A stretch of DNA of 64,000 nucleotides from Pseudomonadota bacterium (GCA_023954855.1 JAGSGY010000008.1:1-64000); one strand, 5' to 3'. Shown: positions 40,815 through 50,248, counted from the stretch's first letter. The notes: generated by a model not told the origin, from the sequence alone. Program-made: numbers and translations.

Positions 40815-42533
40815 ATGAAGAGCCTTCAGGTCCAGGACCTCGGTCGGGTGCAGGAGATTGCCCGCGTACTCGCGAAGAACGGGTTCGGTCACGCATTCAA
40901 CGTGATCGGCATCGCGAACTTGCCTGCTGGCGATCCCGAGATCGTTACGAAGCCCTATGCACGCCGGCTCCGACAGGCTCTGATCGACCTCGGCCCCACC
41001 TATGTGAAGCTCGGTCAGGTCCTCTCGGTGCGGCCTGACATCTTGCCCCCGGACGTGCTCACTGAGTTCCAGACGCTGCAGGATCAGGTGCCGCCGCTGT
41101 CGGGCAAGGAAGTCCGCAAGACCCTCGCACTCGAGCTCGGACGCCCCATCGACGAGGTGTTCTCGAGTGTCGATGACACACCCCTCGGCAGCGCGTCCAT
41201 CGCACAGGTTCACCGCGGCGTCCTTCTCGACGGAACCCAGGTCGCCGTCAAGCTCCAGCGACCCGGTATTCAGAAGAAGATTCAGTCCGACTTGGCCATT
41301 CTCTACAGCCTCGCTCGACTGGGTGAGGGCCGCGTCGAGATTCCGGGTTTCTACACGCCGGCGGCCATCGTCCAAGAATTCGACCACGCCATTATGCGCG
41401 AGCTCGACTTCCTCGAAGAGGCCAAGGCCACACAGCGCATGCGGCGCAACTTCGCCTCGAACCCCGACATCGTCATCCCAGAGGTCCTGGAGCGCTTCAC
41501 CACCCGCCGGTTGATGGTGATGGAGCTCATCGAGGGCGAGCCGCTCTCCGCGGCCATGAAGACGGCGCAGCCTTCTCTACAGCGGAGACTCGCCCACAAG
41601 CTCATGGAGGCTACGTACCAGCAGGTCTTCGAGTATGGCTACTTCCACGGAGACCCCCACCCCGGCAACATCCTCGTCACCCCAGACGAGCAGCTTGCAT
41701 TCCTCGACTTCGGTGTCGTGGGGCTGCTCACCGGCCATATGCAAGACACCATCATCTCGGCGTTCACAAGCCTGGTGTTTCGAGACGCAGAGACGCTGGC
41801 CATGACAGTCTACCGAGCCGGCGCGACGGCGGAACGCGTCGATCTTCGCGCCTTTCGAGACGACATGGAGTTCCTGATGGTCAAGTACCATGGGGTCTCT
41901 TTGGACCAGCTCTCGTCACGGGCGACCCTCGTCGACGTCTTTCAGCTCGCAAGCACCTACCGCATCAACCTTCCGAGCGAGTACGCCGTGCTGTCGCGAG
42001 CGGTGACCCTGGTCGAGGGTATCTGCCGCTCACTGCTCCCCGGCATCGACATCGTCGAAGAGGTCACGCCCTACGCGCAGCGCTTGGTCCGAAAGCGCTT
42101 CTCACCCGAGCGAGTCGCAAGCGATGCCGCGAAGCTCATCATCCAGGCCCAGGGCCACATGAAGGAGCTGCCCACGCAGCTCTCTCAGGTGCTGATGGAC
42201 CTCGAGGCCGGGAACGTCACCTTCGTGATGAAAGACCCCGAGTCCGCGCTCCTTCGCGAAGAGATTCGCATGGGGGCGATGCGCATTTCGCTGGGCATGC
42301 TTGCGGCCACCACGACGCTCGGCGCCATCCTGTTTCTCGCCGCGTGGTCCCCGGCTCCCTTCGGCATCCCACTGTTCGGGGTTTCAGGCTTCCTGATCCT
42401 CGGAATCGGCATCGGCCTCTTTGGCGCTCTCGGAGTGCACGTCCTCTTCGCTGGGCTTCTTTCTCCCGCCGCCTGGAAACGACGGATCTTCGGGTTTTTC
42501 CGGTTCTTCCGATGGCGGTCCAGAGAGGACTGA
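40815..42533 (+). CDS. ABC1/AarF/UbiB-family atypical kinase
   Basis: A 572-residue membrane protein of the UbiB family, whose members support ubiquinone synthesis or lipid handling and bind ATP. It carries the family's KxGQ motif (TYVKLGQVLSVRPDILP), the Ala-rich nucleotide loop region GSASIAQVHRG, ATP-binding Lys in VAVKLQRPG, ExD in ELDFLEEA, the HGDPHPGNILV catalytic loop and LDFGVVG. Two C-terminal helices (about 493-545) span the membrane. The length is typical. It is followed by the pseudokinase gene after 75 bp. Confidence 0.94.
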   Translation: MKSLQVQDLGRVQEIARVLAKNGFGHAFNVIGIANLPAGDPEIVTKPYARRLRQALIDLGPTYVKLGQVLSVRPDILPPDVLTEFQTLQDQVPPLSGKEVRKTLALELGRPIDEVFSSVDDTPLGSASIAQVHRGVLLDGTQVAVKLQRPGIQKKIQSDLAILYSLARLGEGRVEIPGFYTPAAIVQEFDHAIMRELDFLEEAKATQRMRRNFASNPDIVIPEVLERFTTRRLMVMELIEGEPLSAAMKTAQPSLQRRLAHKLMEATYQQVFEYGYFHGDPHPGNILVTPDEQLAFLDFGVVGLLTGHMQDTIISAFTSLVFRDAETLAMTVYRAGATAERVDLRAFRDDMEFLMVKYHGVSLDQLSSRATLVDVFQLASTYRINLPSEYAVLSRAVTLVEGICRSLLPGIDIVEEVTPYAQRLVRKRFSPERVASDAAKLIIQAQGHMKELPTQLSQVLMDLEAGNVTFVMKDPESALLREEIRMGAMRISLGMLAATTTLGAILFLAAWSPAPFGIPLFGVSGFLILGIGIGLFGALGVHVLFAGLLSPAAWKRRIFGFFRFFRWRSRED

Positions 42534-42608
42534 TCTGCCCCAGTTCTGGCGGATCCCTTGTGGTAGTCTGCCCGCATTGCGCCGAAGACGGCGGCTGGGA
42601 GTAAGCAC

Positions 42609-44210
42609 GTGACCAAGCAGTACGGACGCGGCGATGTGATCGCCTCTCGTTTCGAGGTGAGGGATCTGCTCGGGGAGAGCCCGCTGGGCGCGAGCTACCG
42701 GGTCACCGCCAATGGCACCGCTCAGCATCTGCTCGTGCTTCGCGCAGAGGTCGCTACCAAGGCTGGTGAAAAGGGCCTCGCCCGTGCGCTCAAGCGTGCC
42801 AAGGGTCTCTCTGACGGGAACATTCTCGCAGTCCAAGAGCTTGTCTCCCAAGACGGCATCGTCGCATTCGTCTGCGAGGACTTCGAAGGTCAGACCCTGC
42901 GTCAGTTCCTGCAGGAGAGCAAAGTCGAGGGCAAGCAGCTCGAGGCCAAGGCCGCCGCCCAGATCGTCGGCAAGGTCCTCGGCGGTCTCGAGGCCGCGCA
43001 CACGAAGAGCGCCTTCGCGCGTGCCCTGCGTCCCGAGTACGTCCTCGTGCATGCGCGTCGCACCGGCCCAGGCGGAAAGAACCTTGTCGCCACCATCAAG
43101 CTTCTCTACTTGGGCCTCTGGGATCTGGTCGACGCCAACGCCCTCAGCGAAGACGAGTTCGCTCGCGGCGAAGCCCAATACATGGCGCCCGAGCTGAAGG
43201 GATTCGAACCCCGCGCGACGCCACGCTGCGACGTCTATTCGGCGGGCGTGCTCTTCTACGAGCTGCTGACCGGCTCGCCTCCAGTCGGTACTTTCCAGAT
43301 GCCGACCACGATTCGGCCGGAGCTTCCGAAGCACGTCAACAACGTGGTCGAGCTCGCCATCGCCAATGCGCCCGAAGACCGCTACCAGAGCGCCCGGGAC
43401 ATGCGCGTTGACGTAGAGCGCACCTTCAAAGATGCCGCAATGCTCGAGGAGCGCGAGAAGAAGCCGCTGATCACCTGGATCGGCTGGGTCGCTGTCGCGA
43501 TGCTCGTAATCGTGGCGGGAGTGCTCGCCTACCTCGTGCGTCCCGACGCCGAGATGACCGCCCAGGCCCGAGACGCTGCCGTGAAGCAAGTGGTCCTCGA
43601 CGGCCGCCCCGAGGTCGACGCGGCCACCGCCGCCAAGCTCATCGCAGCCAACCCCAGCATGGTATACGTCCCGGGTGGCACCTACCTGCACGGCCGCCTC
43701 CACGCCGAAGAAGACGCGAGCATGAGTGAGCCTCTCGCCGATGTACGCGAGCTTCCCGCGTTCCTCATGGACGCGTACGAGTGGCCGAACAAGGCCGGCG
43801 AGCGCCCTGAGTACGGCATGACCTACGACGACGCCCGGGCGTCTTGCGAAGGCGCCGGAAAGCGCCTTTGCTCGGCAGAAGAGTGGGAAAAGGCCTGCAA
43901 AGGCCCACTGTCGAGCGTCTACAGCTACGGCGACTTCTTCGATGTCGACTTCTGCGGCGATGGCGTCGACAACCGCGGCTACCCATCGGGTGCGCGCAAG
44001 GACTGTCGTTCTGACTACGGCGCCTTCGATCTGTCCGGCAACTTCGCCGAGTGGACCGGTAGCGCGCCCAAGGGGAAGGACACGCGTCGCCTCGTAAAGG
44101 GTGGACAGCGTGGCAACGCCCGGCGCGGCACGCGCTGCGCCTTCAGCAACGACGAGAGCATCGCGCTCAAGGACAACGCGGTCAGCTTCCGCTGCTGCAA
44201 GTCTCCCTGA
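42609..44210 (+). CDS. pseudokinase fused to a formylglycine-generating-enzyme-type domain
   Basis: A 533-residue fusion. Residues 10-275 have a protein-kinase fold, but the VAIK Lys is replaced (LVLRA), the HRDLKPEN loop reads FARALRPEYV, and DFG reads LGL (168-170), so it should not transfer phosphate. The APE (YMAPEL) and the structural D208 are kept. A membrane helix lies at about 288-310. Residues 350-533 are an FGE/SUMF1-type domain (MVYVPGGTYLHG, CEGAGKRLCSAEEWEKACKG, NFAEWTGS). The last 90 residues are Cys-rich. The GTG has GGGAG seven bases upstream. The FGE domain may be exposed outside. Confidence 0.9.
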   Translation: MTKQYGRGDVIASRFEVRDLLGESPLGASYRVTANGTAQHLLVLRAEVATKAGEKGLARALKRAKGLSDGNILAVQELVSQDGIVAFVCEDFEGQTLRQFLQESKVEGKQLEAKAAAQIVGKVLGGLEAAHTKSAFARALRPEYVLVHARRTGPGGKNLVATIKLLYLGLWDLVDANALSEDEFARGEAQYMAPELKGFEPRATPRCDVYSAGVLFYELLTGSPPVGTFQMPTTIRPELPKHVNNVVELAIANAPEDRYQSARDMRVDVERTFKDAAMLEEREKKPLITWIGWVAVAMLVIVAGVLAYLVRPDAEMTAQARDAAVKQVVLDGRPEVDAATAAKLIAANPSMVYVPGGTYLHGRLHAEEDASMSEPLADVRELPAFLMDAYEWPNKAGERPEYGMTYDDARASCEGAGKRLCSAEEWEKACKGPLSSVYSYGDFFDVDFCGDGVDNRGYPSGARKDCRSDYGAFDLSGNFAEWTGSAPKGKDTRRLVKGGQRGNARRGTRCAFSNDESIALKDNAVSFRCCKSP

Positions 44211-44245
44211 CCGACGAGGCCTTTGCCCCGCCTACGTCTGACCCG

Positions 44246-44539
44246 GTGGGAGAGGCTGCGGCAGGCTCACTGTACAAGGCCGCCGCCGGAGCGCTCGGCA
44301 TCGCGGTCTTGTCGTGGTGCTGCAACCCCTGCTTCGTGTTCAGCTTCGCTGCCATCGGCGCGAGCTCCAACGTCTTCAGGCTCGCCAACCAACTCGAGAT
44401 CAGCCTAGACCAGGACTACCCGCGCCAAGCAGGCAACCTGTCCAAGGCCGTGGCCCTGATCGCAGGCCTCATCGCCGTGCTCGGCATTCTGATGAACGTA
44501 CTCGGGAGCGTGCTGCGCATTGGACAGGCGCTGAACTAG
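44246..44539 (+). CDS. small membrane protein of unknown function
   Basis: A 97-residue protein with two hydrophobic helices (ALGIAVLSWCCNPCFVFSFAAIG and VALIAGLIAVLGILMNVLG) separated by a short charged loop. A CCNPC Cys cluster is at the first helix. The start is GTG with no clear ribosome-binding site. It sits 35 bp after the pseudokinase-FGE gene and may be in its operon. Its stop shares CTAG with the convergent lipoprotein gene. Confidence 0.7.
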   Translation: MGEAAAGSLYKAAAGALGIAVLSWCCNPCFVFSFAAIGASSNVFRLANQLEISLDQDYPRQAGNLSKAVALIAGLIAVLGILMNVLGSVLRIGQALN

Positions 44540-45015
44540 CGGGCCGGGTCCGGAGGCGTCGCGAACAGCTGCGTCTCGGGATCGCTCGGGGTGTCTTGGT
44601 CGTCGTAGACCATGACAGTCCAGTACAGGTCGGTGTCTTCCGGCGGGTTGCCCGTCACGCCGACCTGCATGCGGAGGACGGCGGCCTGGGTCTCGCACTC
44701 AGCAGTACCCGCTTCGCCGGTGATCTCGAGGTACTCCCCCTCCATCGAGGCGGACACGTCCTCGTCTTCGTCGTACCAGACGCGCATCGTGTACCAGTGC
44801 AGATCGAAGTCGGCGTCGCTCACATTGGCGGTGAGACGAACGGAGTTGTAGGTCGCGTCTCCGCTGCCCTGCAATTCGTCTCCGAGCTCGATCGTGAGCA
44901 AGTCGATGACCGGAGGCGTATCGCCACAGCCATCGTTGGCCGGACCAGGTGCTTCGAGGTCATCGCCATTGCAAGCGACGAGGAGCAGGGAGAGAGTCAC
45001 TAGGGCACGCGTCAT
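44536..45015 (-). CDS. lipoprotein of unknown function
   Basis: A 159-residue lipoprotein. The ATG at 45015 has GGAGG seven bases upstream, and the lipobox LLVAC (C15) is followed by NGDD. The mature part is acidic with beta strands (SVRLTANVSDADFDLHWYTMRVW) and conserved-looking paired Cys (DGCGDTPP, AECETQ). It may be a small beta-sandwich. No family is recognised. It is divergent from the lipase gene. Confidence 0.8.
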   Translation of the reverse strand: MTRALVTLSLLLVACNGDDLEAPGPANDGCGDTPPVIDLLTIELGDELQGSGDATYNSVRLTANVSDADFDLHWYTMRVWYDEDEDVSASMEGEYLEITGEAGTAECETQAAVLRMQVGVTGNPPEDTDLYWTVMVYDDQDTPSDPETQLFATPPDPAR

Positions 45016-45113
45016 GCTGGGGCCTCCGCGGGAGCATGCTAACCCGGTTCCGACAGGTTGGAGTTGCCCGAGGCCACAAGCTAGGCCACAGTGCCCCCAG
45101 CCCTGGAGACTCC

Positions 45114-45902
45114 ATGCGCACACCCACTCCCTGGGGCATGTACCGAATCGCTCGCGACCAACTCGGCAGCATTCGCACCGTGTATCTCGGCTCCGATCGC
45201 GTGGAGCGCCGTGGCGATTTTCACGCCGAGGGCGAGATCGTGCTTCTGCTGCATGGCTTCTTTCAGACGCGCAACATCTGGGAAGTCATGGAGGACCGGC
45301 TTCGGCACGATGGCTATGCGGTCATGTCGTTCAACCTCGGCGGACTGCTCTACCGCTTCAACACGCATCCTGTCGATCACCTCGCGAAGCTCATCGCGGA
45401 CAAGGTGGATGGGCTCGCACGCCGCCACGGATTCGAGCGCATCCACATCATCGGGCACAGCAAGGGTGGCCTCGTCGCACGCCGCTACATTCAAGCGTAT
45501 GGCGGCGACCAGCGAGTCAAGAGCCTCACCACACTCGGCACGCCCCACCATGGCACCTGGACCGCGGCGCTCGGGGCGATCGGACTCGGCGCAGTCGGCT
45601 GGGGAACCAGCGTCCGCGAGCTGTTGCCACGGAGCAAGACCATCAAGCGCCTGACGAGCGAGCGCTTCCCCGACCACATCCCGCTGACGAGCATCTACTC
45701 GCGCGCCGATCTGGTCTGCCCGTGGTGGCACGCCGCCCTGCACCCCTCGCCCGAGCAGAAGGGTATGCACACGATCGAGGTACCCGGCGTGGGCCACTCG
45801 GAGCTGACCTGGAATCCCGCGGTCTACCGTCAGGTCAAGATCGCACTCGATGATGCGAGCGCGCACTGGAACGCCCGCGCCAAGCTCGCAAAGGCCGTCT
45901 AG
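45114..45902 (+). CDS. lipase/esterase-like alpha/beta hydrolase
   Basis: A 262-residue protein. The nucleophile elbow GHSKGG (S116), oxyanion-side LLLHGF at 46-51 and a late GVGHSELTWNP with a catalytic-type His fit bacterial lipases of the LipA/triacylglycerol-lipase type. There is no N-terminal signal, so it is probably cytoplasmic or peripherally attached. The ATG at 45114 has GGAG six bases upstream. Earlier in-frame codons would add an Arg/Cys-rich tail. It converges with the AHSA1 gene, sharing CTAG. Confidence 0.88.
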   Translation: MRTPTPWGMYRIARDQLGSIRTVYLGSDRVERRGDFHAEGEIVLLLHGFFQTRNIWEVMEDRLRHDGYAVMSFNLGGLLYRFNTHPVDHLAKLIADKVDGLARRHGFERIHIIGHSKGGLVARRYIQAYGGDQRVKSLTTLGTPHHGTWTAALGAIGLGAVGWGTSVRELLPRSKTIKRLTSERFPDHIPLTSIYSRADLVCPWWHAALHPSPEQKGMHTIEVPGVGHSELTWNPAVYRQVKIALDDASAHWNARAKLAKAV

Positions 45903-46321
45903 TCTTCGAGCGAGCCACGGAGCGCACGGAGCGCCTGACGCCAGCCCTTCTCGAGAGCGGCGCGCTCTTCTTCATCGTCAAGCACGCCTGGCCCGCTGTG
46001 CACGATCGCAACCCGTGTCTCGTCGCCATCGCGAGCGACGGTGAACTGGACGCGGGTGCCCTTGGTCGGCGCAGGACTCGTGCTGTCCCACTTGATCTCG
46101 ATCTTACGAGTCGGACGAAGCTCATGGAACATGCCCACTTCTTCGATCATCTCGCCGTCGTCGCCCTCGCTCTTGAGGACCACGCGTCCGCCCTTCTCTG
46201 CGACCAGACGCGCCTCGTCCACCCACCAGGAGGTCAAGCCCTCTTCGGTGGTGAGGGCACGCCAAACAGCGCGAGCCGGGGCCGCGATGTTGATCTGATG
46301 GCGAATCGCCGGCATCCGCAC
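45899..46321 (-). CDS. AHSA1/START-fold (SRPBCC) protein
   Basis: A 140-residue soluble protein of the SRPBCC superfamily. The N-terminal IRHQINIAAPARAVWRALTTEEGLTSWW is the classic AHSA1 opening, with a middle RKIEIKWDSTS and C-terminal helix WRQALRALRGSL. Such proteins have a hydrophobic pocket; the ligand is unknown. The start may be either of the two early ATGs (46321 or 46315). Confidence 0.9.
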   Translation of the reverse strand: MRMPAIRHQINIAAPARAVWRALTTEEGLTSWWVDEARLVAEKGGRVVLKSEGDDGEMIEEVGMFHELRPTRKIEIKWDSTSPAPTKGTRVQFTVARDGDETRVAIVHSGPGVLDDEEERAALEKGWRQALRALRGSLED

Positions 46322-46375
46322 TCCTGAGGGCCGTTGGCAGCATGCCGGGCCCGTTGCTGCAACGCGGCTAACCCC

Positions 46376-47368
46376 TCAACGGGGCGACAGCACGTAGACG
46401 CCGCCTTCTCCTGGAGCACCAGCCGCCACCAAGCCCGCAGGCGAGACCGCCAGAGAGAAGCCAAGCGACTCTCGGCGCTGGCCTTTCTGGCTCGCAACAG
46501 CCAGGTCCAATGACAACGGCGCGGCGTACCATCCGACCCAGCCGGCACCGTCGTACGCCTGTGGAGCGCCAACCACGAGCGCTGCGCCCGCACACGCGAG
46601 TGCCTGGCCCGCTCGGCCTTGCGGCGGCGTGAGCACCGCAGTGGGTTGGCTTAAGTCGACGTCCGCCAGATTGTCGACCAGGAACAAGAGCACGCGACTC
46701 TGTCCCGGGGCCCCGACGGCCAGGTCCAGGTCCCCGTCCTCGTCCATGTCGCAGAGAGCGAGTGCGCGGCCCACCTCGAGCTCTCCTGGGATCGTCCCTG
46801 CCTCAGTCCAGAGCCCGCCGCCACGGAGGCCTCCCACCAGCTGTTCCCCGGAGCCGAAGTCTCCTGCCGCAAGGGAGACGAGGCGCTCCGGCGTCTCGAG
46901 AAGAGTCTCGTCCAACATCACGCCGTCGACGCGCACCGAAGCGATCCCCCGGGCCGTGGCGACCGGATGGCTTCCGGCAGACTCATCGCCTGTCCCTGCC
47001 CAGAGGACCTCACCGGTCTGTCCGAGCACCTTTCCGCCACCATCGCGCGGCGAAGCAACGAGCTCGGGTCCAAGCGCACTTCCGGTGAAGCTGTCAGCGG
47101 GCCCTGAGATTCGCTGCTCGCCATCAACCCAAACCCCGGGCGAGGGCCCAAGAGGCGCTCCGACGGCGAGGTCGTCACCCCACCAAGCCAGTGCGTGTGC
47201 GAAGCCACGATCGGGCGGGCCAGACTCGGTGCGAATCAGGCGGAAGGCGCCGCTGGGGTCGCCTCCATCGCAGTCTTGGTCAATGCCATCACCGGGAATC
47301 TCAGGCGAGGGCTCACAGGGCTTCCCGCAACCGGCGCCGAGAACGAGACCCAGCGCGAGCCACCTCAC
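46376..47368 (-). CDS. FG-GAP-like repeat lipoprotein
   Basis: A 330-residue lipoprotein. GTG at 47368 overlaps the protease stop as GTGA and gives leader RWLALGLVLGAGC with lipidated Cys. Next comes CEPSPEIPGDGIDQDCDGGDPS, an Asp/Cys metal-site motif common in myxobacterial surface proteins. The remainder has repeated FG-GAP-like units such as CDMDEDGDLDLAVGAPGQSRVLLF and FSLAVSPAGLVAAGAPGEGGVYVL, suggesting a beta-propeller that binds calcium at the cell surface. It is the last of three coupled genes. Confidence 0.85.
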   Translation of the reverse strand: MRWLALGLVLGAGCGKPCEPSPEIPGDGIDQDCDGGDPSGAFRLIRTESGPPDRGFAHALAWWGDDLAVGAPLGPSPGVWVDGEQRISGPADSFTGSALGPELVASPRDGGGKVLGQTGEVLWAGTGDESAGSHPVATARGIASVRVDGVMLDETLLETPERLVSLAAGDFGSGEQLVGGLRGGGLWTEAGTIPGELEVGRALALCDMDEDGDLDLAVGAPGQSRVLLFLVDNLADVDLSQPTAVLTPPQGRAGQALACAGAALVVGAPQAYDGAGWVGWYAAPLSLDLAVASQKGQRRESLGFSLAVSPAGLVAAGAPGEGGVYVLSPR

Positions 47369-47982
47369 TGGAGGCGCTGCCAGTTCTGATAGGCGAAGAG
47401 CGCGCCGAACAGTGGAATGAACCAGGAGCCGATCATCAGGCCGAGCACCACCAGTGCGCCGCCTCCAACCATGCCGACCTGGTGGGTCCAACCCCATGCC
47501 TTGGACGGCCACCGCAGCGAGAGCAGATGGCCGAGGGCCGTGCCGCCGTCCATCGGGAAGATCGGGAGCAGGTTGAACACGCCCCAGAAGAAGTTGAGGA
47601 ACACCAGGTAGGCCATCAGCTTCGGCATCGAGCCAGGCGCACCGACCGGCGTGAACGACAGTCCGAGGGCGAGCACGCCGAAGGCAAACCCGGCAAACGG
47701 CCCAGCCAGTGACATCACGATGGCCTGTTTGTGGGTGGGCCTACCCGCCGAATGGGTCAGTCCGCCAAAGCCGTGAATGGTGATGGATACCTGACTTCTG
47801 CCCTGCCGCATCGCGACCAGAGCATGCCCACCCTCGTGAACGAGAATCGATACGAAGAAGGCGAGCACTACAATGACCATGCCCACCGGCGTGCTCTCTG
47901 CGTAGTACGCGTAAAACCCGACGAGAAATAGGAAGCTCGGGTCAATGCGGACGGGAATTCCGAACAAGGAAATATGGAGCAT
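47365..47982 (-). CDS. M50-family (site-2-like) membrane protease
   Basis: A 205-residue integral membrane protein with about six helices. Zinc ligands HEGGH (49-53) and the C-terminal NLLPIFPMDGG (D145) give the HExxH...DG signature of intramembrane metalloproteases. There are no PDZ or CBS domains, so it is a minimal form. Substrates may be membrane-anchored regulators. It begins with ATG overlapping the upstream stop (TGATG) and ends overlapping the lipoprotein's GTG. Confidence 0.92.
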   Translation of the reverse strand: MLHISLFGIPVRIDPSFLFLVGFYAYYAESTPVGMVIVVLAFFVSILVHEGGHALVAMRQGRSQVSITIHGFGGLTHSAGRPTHKQAIVMSLAGPFAGFAFGVLALGLSFTPVGAPGSMPKLMAYLVFLNFFWGVFNLLPIFPMDGGTALGHLLSLRWPSKAWGWTHQVGMVGGGALVVLGLMIGSWFIPLFGALFAYQNWQRLQ

Positions 47983-48461
47983 CAGCTCACTCTTCGGGGG
48001 ATCAGACGGAAGGGGCCCAGGATTCGGGCGAGGTGACCGCGGGCGGGATTGTCGAGCACGTATGCATCCACGTCGGCGAAGACCAGTGCGTTCATGCCCG
48101 CCGCAGCTGGAGGGCGGTACCGAAGCGCCTCTAGCGCATGTTGTTCACCACAAACACAAGCGAGCGTAGGCGCGCCACCCTCCCGCCAAGCCGCGAGCGC
48201 GCCTCCGAGACGAGAGACCACGGGTTCGTCGGTAACGGGACACCGGACCGAGAAGCCGCCTTGCTGATTTCCGTAGATGGTGGGTCCGGCCCGATCTAGC
48301 CGAGCGCGCGCAAAGGACGGCAAGCCCTCAGCGTCTGCGGGGGTGCCGTCGTCGGCAAACAGCCCTACATCGACCATCGCCTGCCAGGCAGTCGCGGGAA
48401 TCTCATGGGTCGGTGACTCCGGCACAAGCAGGAGGTCGAGTCGGCGGCTCACGTGCGGCAC
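47982..48461 (-). CDS. protein of unknown function with possible zinc site
   Basis: A 159-residue soluble protein. It contains FSVRCPVTDEPVV and ACVCGEQHAL, a C...C-x-C arrangement that might bind zinc, and a C-terminal half with LVFADVDAYVLDN. No family is recognised. It is the first gene of a three-gene coupled run with the M50 protease and FG-GAP lipoprotein and is divergent from the first TonB-like gene, with 104 bp between in which I see no clear promoter. Confidence 0.75.
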   Translation of the reverse strand: MPHVSRRLDLLLVPESPTHEIPATAWQAMVDVGLFADDGTPADAEGLPSFARARLDRAGPTIYGNQQGGFSVRCPVTDEPVVSRLGGALAAWREGGAPTLACVCGEQHALEALRYRPPAAAGMNALVFADVDAYVLDNPARGHLARILGPFRLIPRRVS

Positions 48462-48565
48462 ACCCCTGCTCTATCCCGTCACCAGGTCCGGCTCACGTTC
48501 CGCAAGGTTGCCCACGTCGATGCCGTGGGCCAAATTGAACATAGGCGTCTCCCGAGGCTGCAATC

Positions 48566-50248
48566 TTGCCTGTCGACGAACACCCCAACGACACGAACTG
48601 GACGCCGCGTCCTCAAGGGCGGTCCAACCCATGGACGTGGATCGGATCGGTGGTGCTACACGCGGCCCTTCTCGGCCTGGGGCCCTGCTCGCCGGACGAG
48701 TGGAGCCAAGGACCGACTCTAGAGCGGGTAGAGCTCGTTCTCCTCAGTGCCGATGACGCTCCGACACGCGCGCCGTTGGCCGCGGACAGCACCGGGACCG
48801 ACCAAAAGGGAACGGGCCCAAGCGCACCGACAGGTGCCAGCGCCGCGCGCGGCACCGCAAGCACAGCAGCCATGTCGGGCCCAGCGGCCTCAACGACAAA
48901 GACAGCCCCGTCTCCATCCCCTAGGCCTGCTCCACCGACGGACCTTCAGGCTAGGCAAGCCCCCGCTCAACCGGGGGCATTCACGGCCGATGACACACGG
49001 CCAGCGCCTGATCCTTCCCCTTCCAAGGCGGCGGACCCAGCGACCGAGACGACCGCCGAGCCCCTAATGCCAGAGCCTGAGGAGCACGGTGACATGGAGC
49101 GATACGTCCATGCTGGGGCCAATCAGGAGGAGGCAGCCCCCGCCGAGAATGCTGCGCTCAGCAGTGCGGACCGACGGGCCGACGTCGACCAGCGCTCCAC
49201 CGTGATTGCCAGCGCTGAGGGCGCACTCGCTCCCCCGTCGGCAACCGCGGGCACTCCGGGGAGTCACGCGGGACAACGCCCCATGGAGGATGGGCGTGAA
49301 CACGACCCCGAGCCCGTCCACGCCGAGAGTGCCGCAGCAGCCGATGCGGCCAAACCATCGGCCCCGGACACATCGAACCCGACGGACGCAGCGCACGGCC
49401 GTGTCGCTCAAGGGGCGCACGAATTCGCGCCTGCGTTGGACAGCGAGCCCGTCCCTGCCGCCCGGCAGCGACATTCCGCCGCGGCAGCCGCACCATCCAT
49501 TTATTCCCCCCCCGAGAGCGGCCGGGACCTTCCGACAGTCGACGTTCCGGATTGGTGGGAGGCCGGGGCAAGCCGGCCCGCAGCGGTGAGCGCACCCTCC
49601 CCGGTAACTCCGGCAGCACCCGAACAGCCCGCGGTCGTCGCCCCCGAAGAGCCAGCAACGCCGCCCTCGATCGATACGCAAGCCATCGAAGACATCGACG
49701 ACGACGCTGTGGCAGAAGCCTCGCCCAGCGAGACCGAGTCCACTGGCGATGCGGATGAAGCCTCCGAGGCCGACGAGCAGACCGAGGGCCAACGCGACAC
49801 TCCCCTCAAGGCGCCGACCGACCTGTTTCGTGAGTCGATGGGCTGGCGCGCAGGTGGAAGCCCGGGGCAAGACGCCTCTGGAGCGTCTACGGCCTCCAAT
49901 CAGGTCGTGACCGAGAAAGAGGCCACCGCCGCCGTTGCAAAGGTCAACACCCGCCAGACACCGCGCGGCGTTTATGCCGCTCACATCGAGCGCACGTTGA
50001 TCGATGGCTGGTATGCAACCGACATCTCCATTGAACAGCGCACCCTCGGCGCCCATGGCCAAGTCACTGTGCTGTTTCGGATTCGCCGAAGTGGACGGGT
50101 CGCCGACTTGGTGCTGACCAAGAGCTCCGGCGACGCGCACATGGATCACCTCGCCCTGACCTCTGTGCCCAAGCGGTTTGCCCGCTTCCCGAGCGATCTG
50201 CGCGAACGGTTTCTGATCTTCGAGTGGACCTTCCACTATCGCGACTGA
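48566..50248 (+). CDS. TonB-like envelope protein
   Basis: A 560-residue protein. A TTG start follows GAGG eight bases upstream. After a polar N-terminus, residues 25-40 (WIGSVVLHAALLGLG) form one membrane helix. About 400 residues of Pro/Ala/Glu-rich low-complexity linker follow. The last 95 residues are a TonB C-terminal-type domain (YAAHIERTLIDGWY, GQVTVLFRIRRSGRVADLVLTKSSG, LALTSVPKRF). TonB proteins transmit inner-membrane energy to outer-membrane transporters; no ExbB/ExbD is in this window. It is first of two tandem TonB-like genes. Confidence 0.85.
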   Translation: MPVDEHPNDTNWTPRPQGRSNPWTWIGSVVLHAALLGLGPCSPDEWSQGPTLERVELVLLSADDAPTRAPLAADSTGTDQKGTGPSAPTGASAARGTASTAAMSGPAASTTKTAPSPSPRPAPPTDLQARQAPAQPGAFTADDTRPAPDPSPSKAADPATETTAEPLMPEPEEHGDMERYVHAGANQEEAAPAENAALSSADRRADVDQRSTVIASAEGALAPPSATAGTPGSHAGQRPMEDGREHDPEPVHAESAAAADAAKPSAPDTSNPTDAAHGRVAQGAHEFAPALDSEPVPAARQRHSAAAAAPSIYSPPESGRDLPTVDVPDWWEAGASRPAAVSAPSPVTPAAPEQPAVVAPEEPATPPSIDTQAIEDIDDDAVAEASPSETESTGDADEASEADEQTEGQRDTPLKAPTDLFRESMGWRAGGSPGQDASGASTASNQVVTEKEATAAVAKVNTRQTPRGVYAAHIERTLIDGWYATDISIEQRTLGAHGQVTVLFRIRRSGRVADLVLTKSSGDAHMDHLALTSVPKRFARFPSDLRERFLIFEWTFHYRD

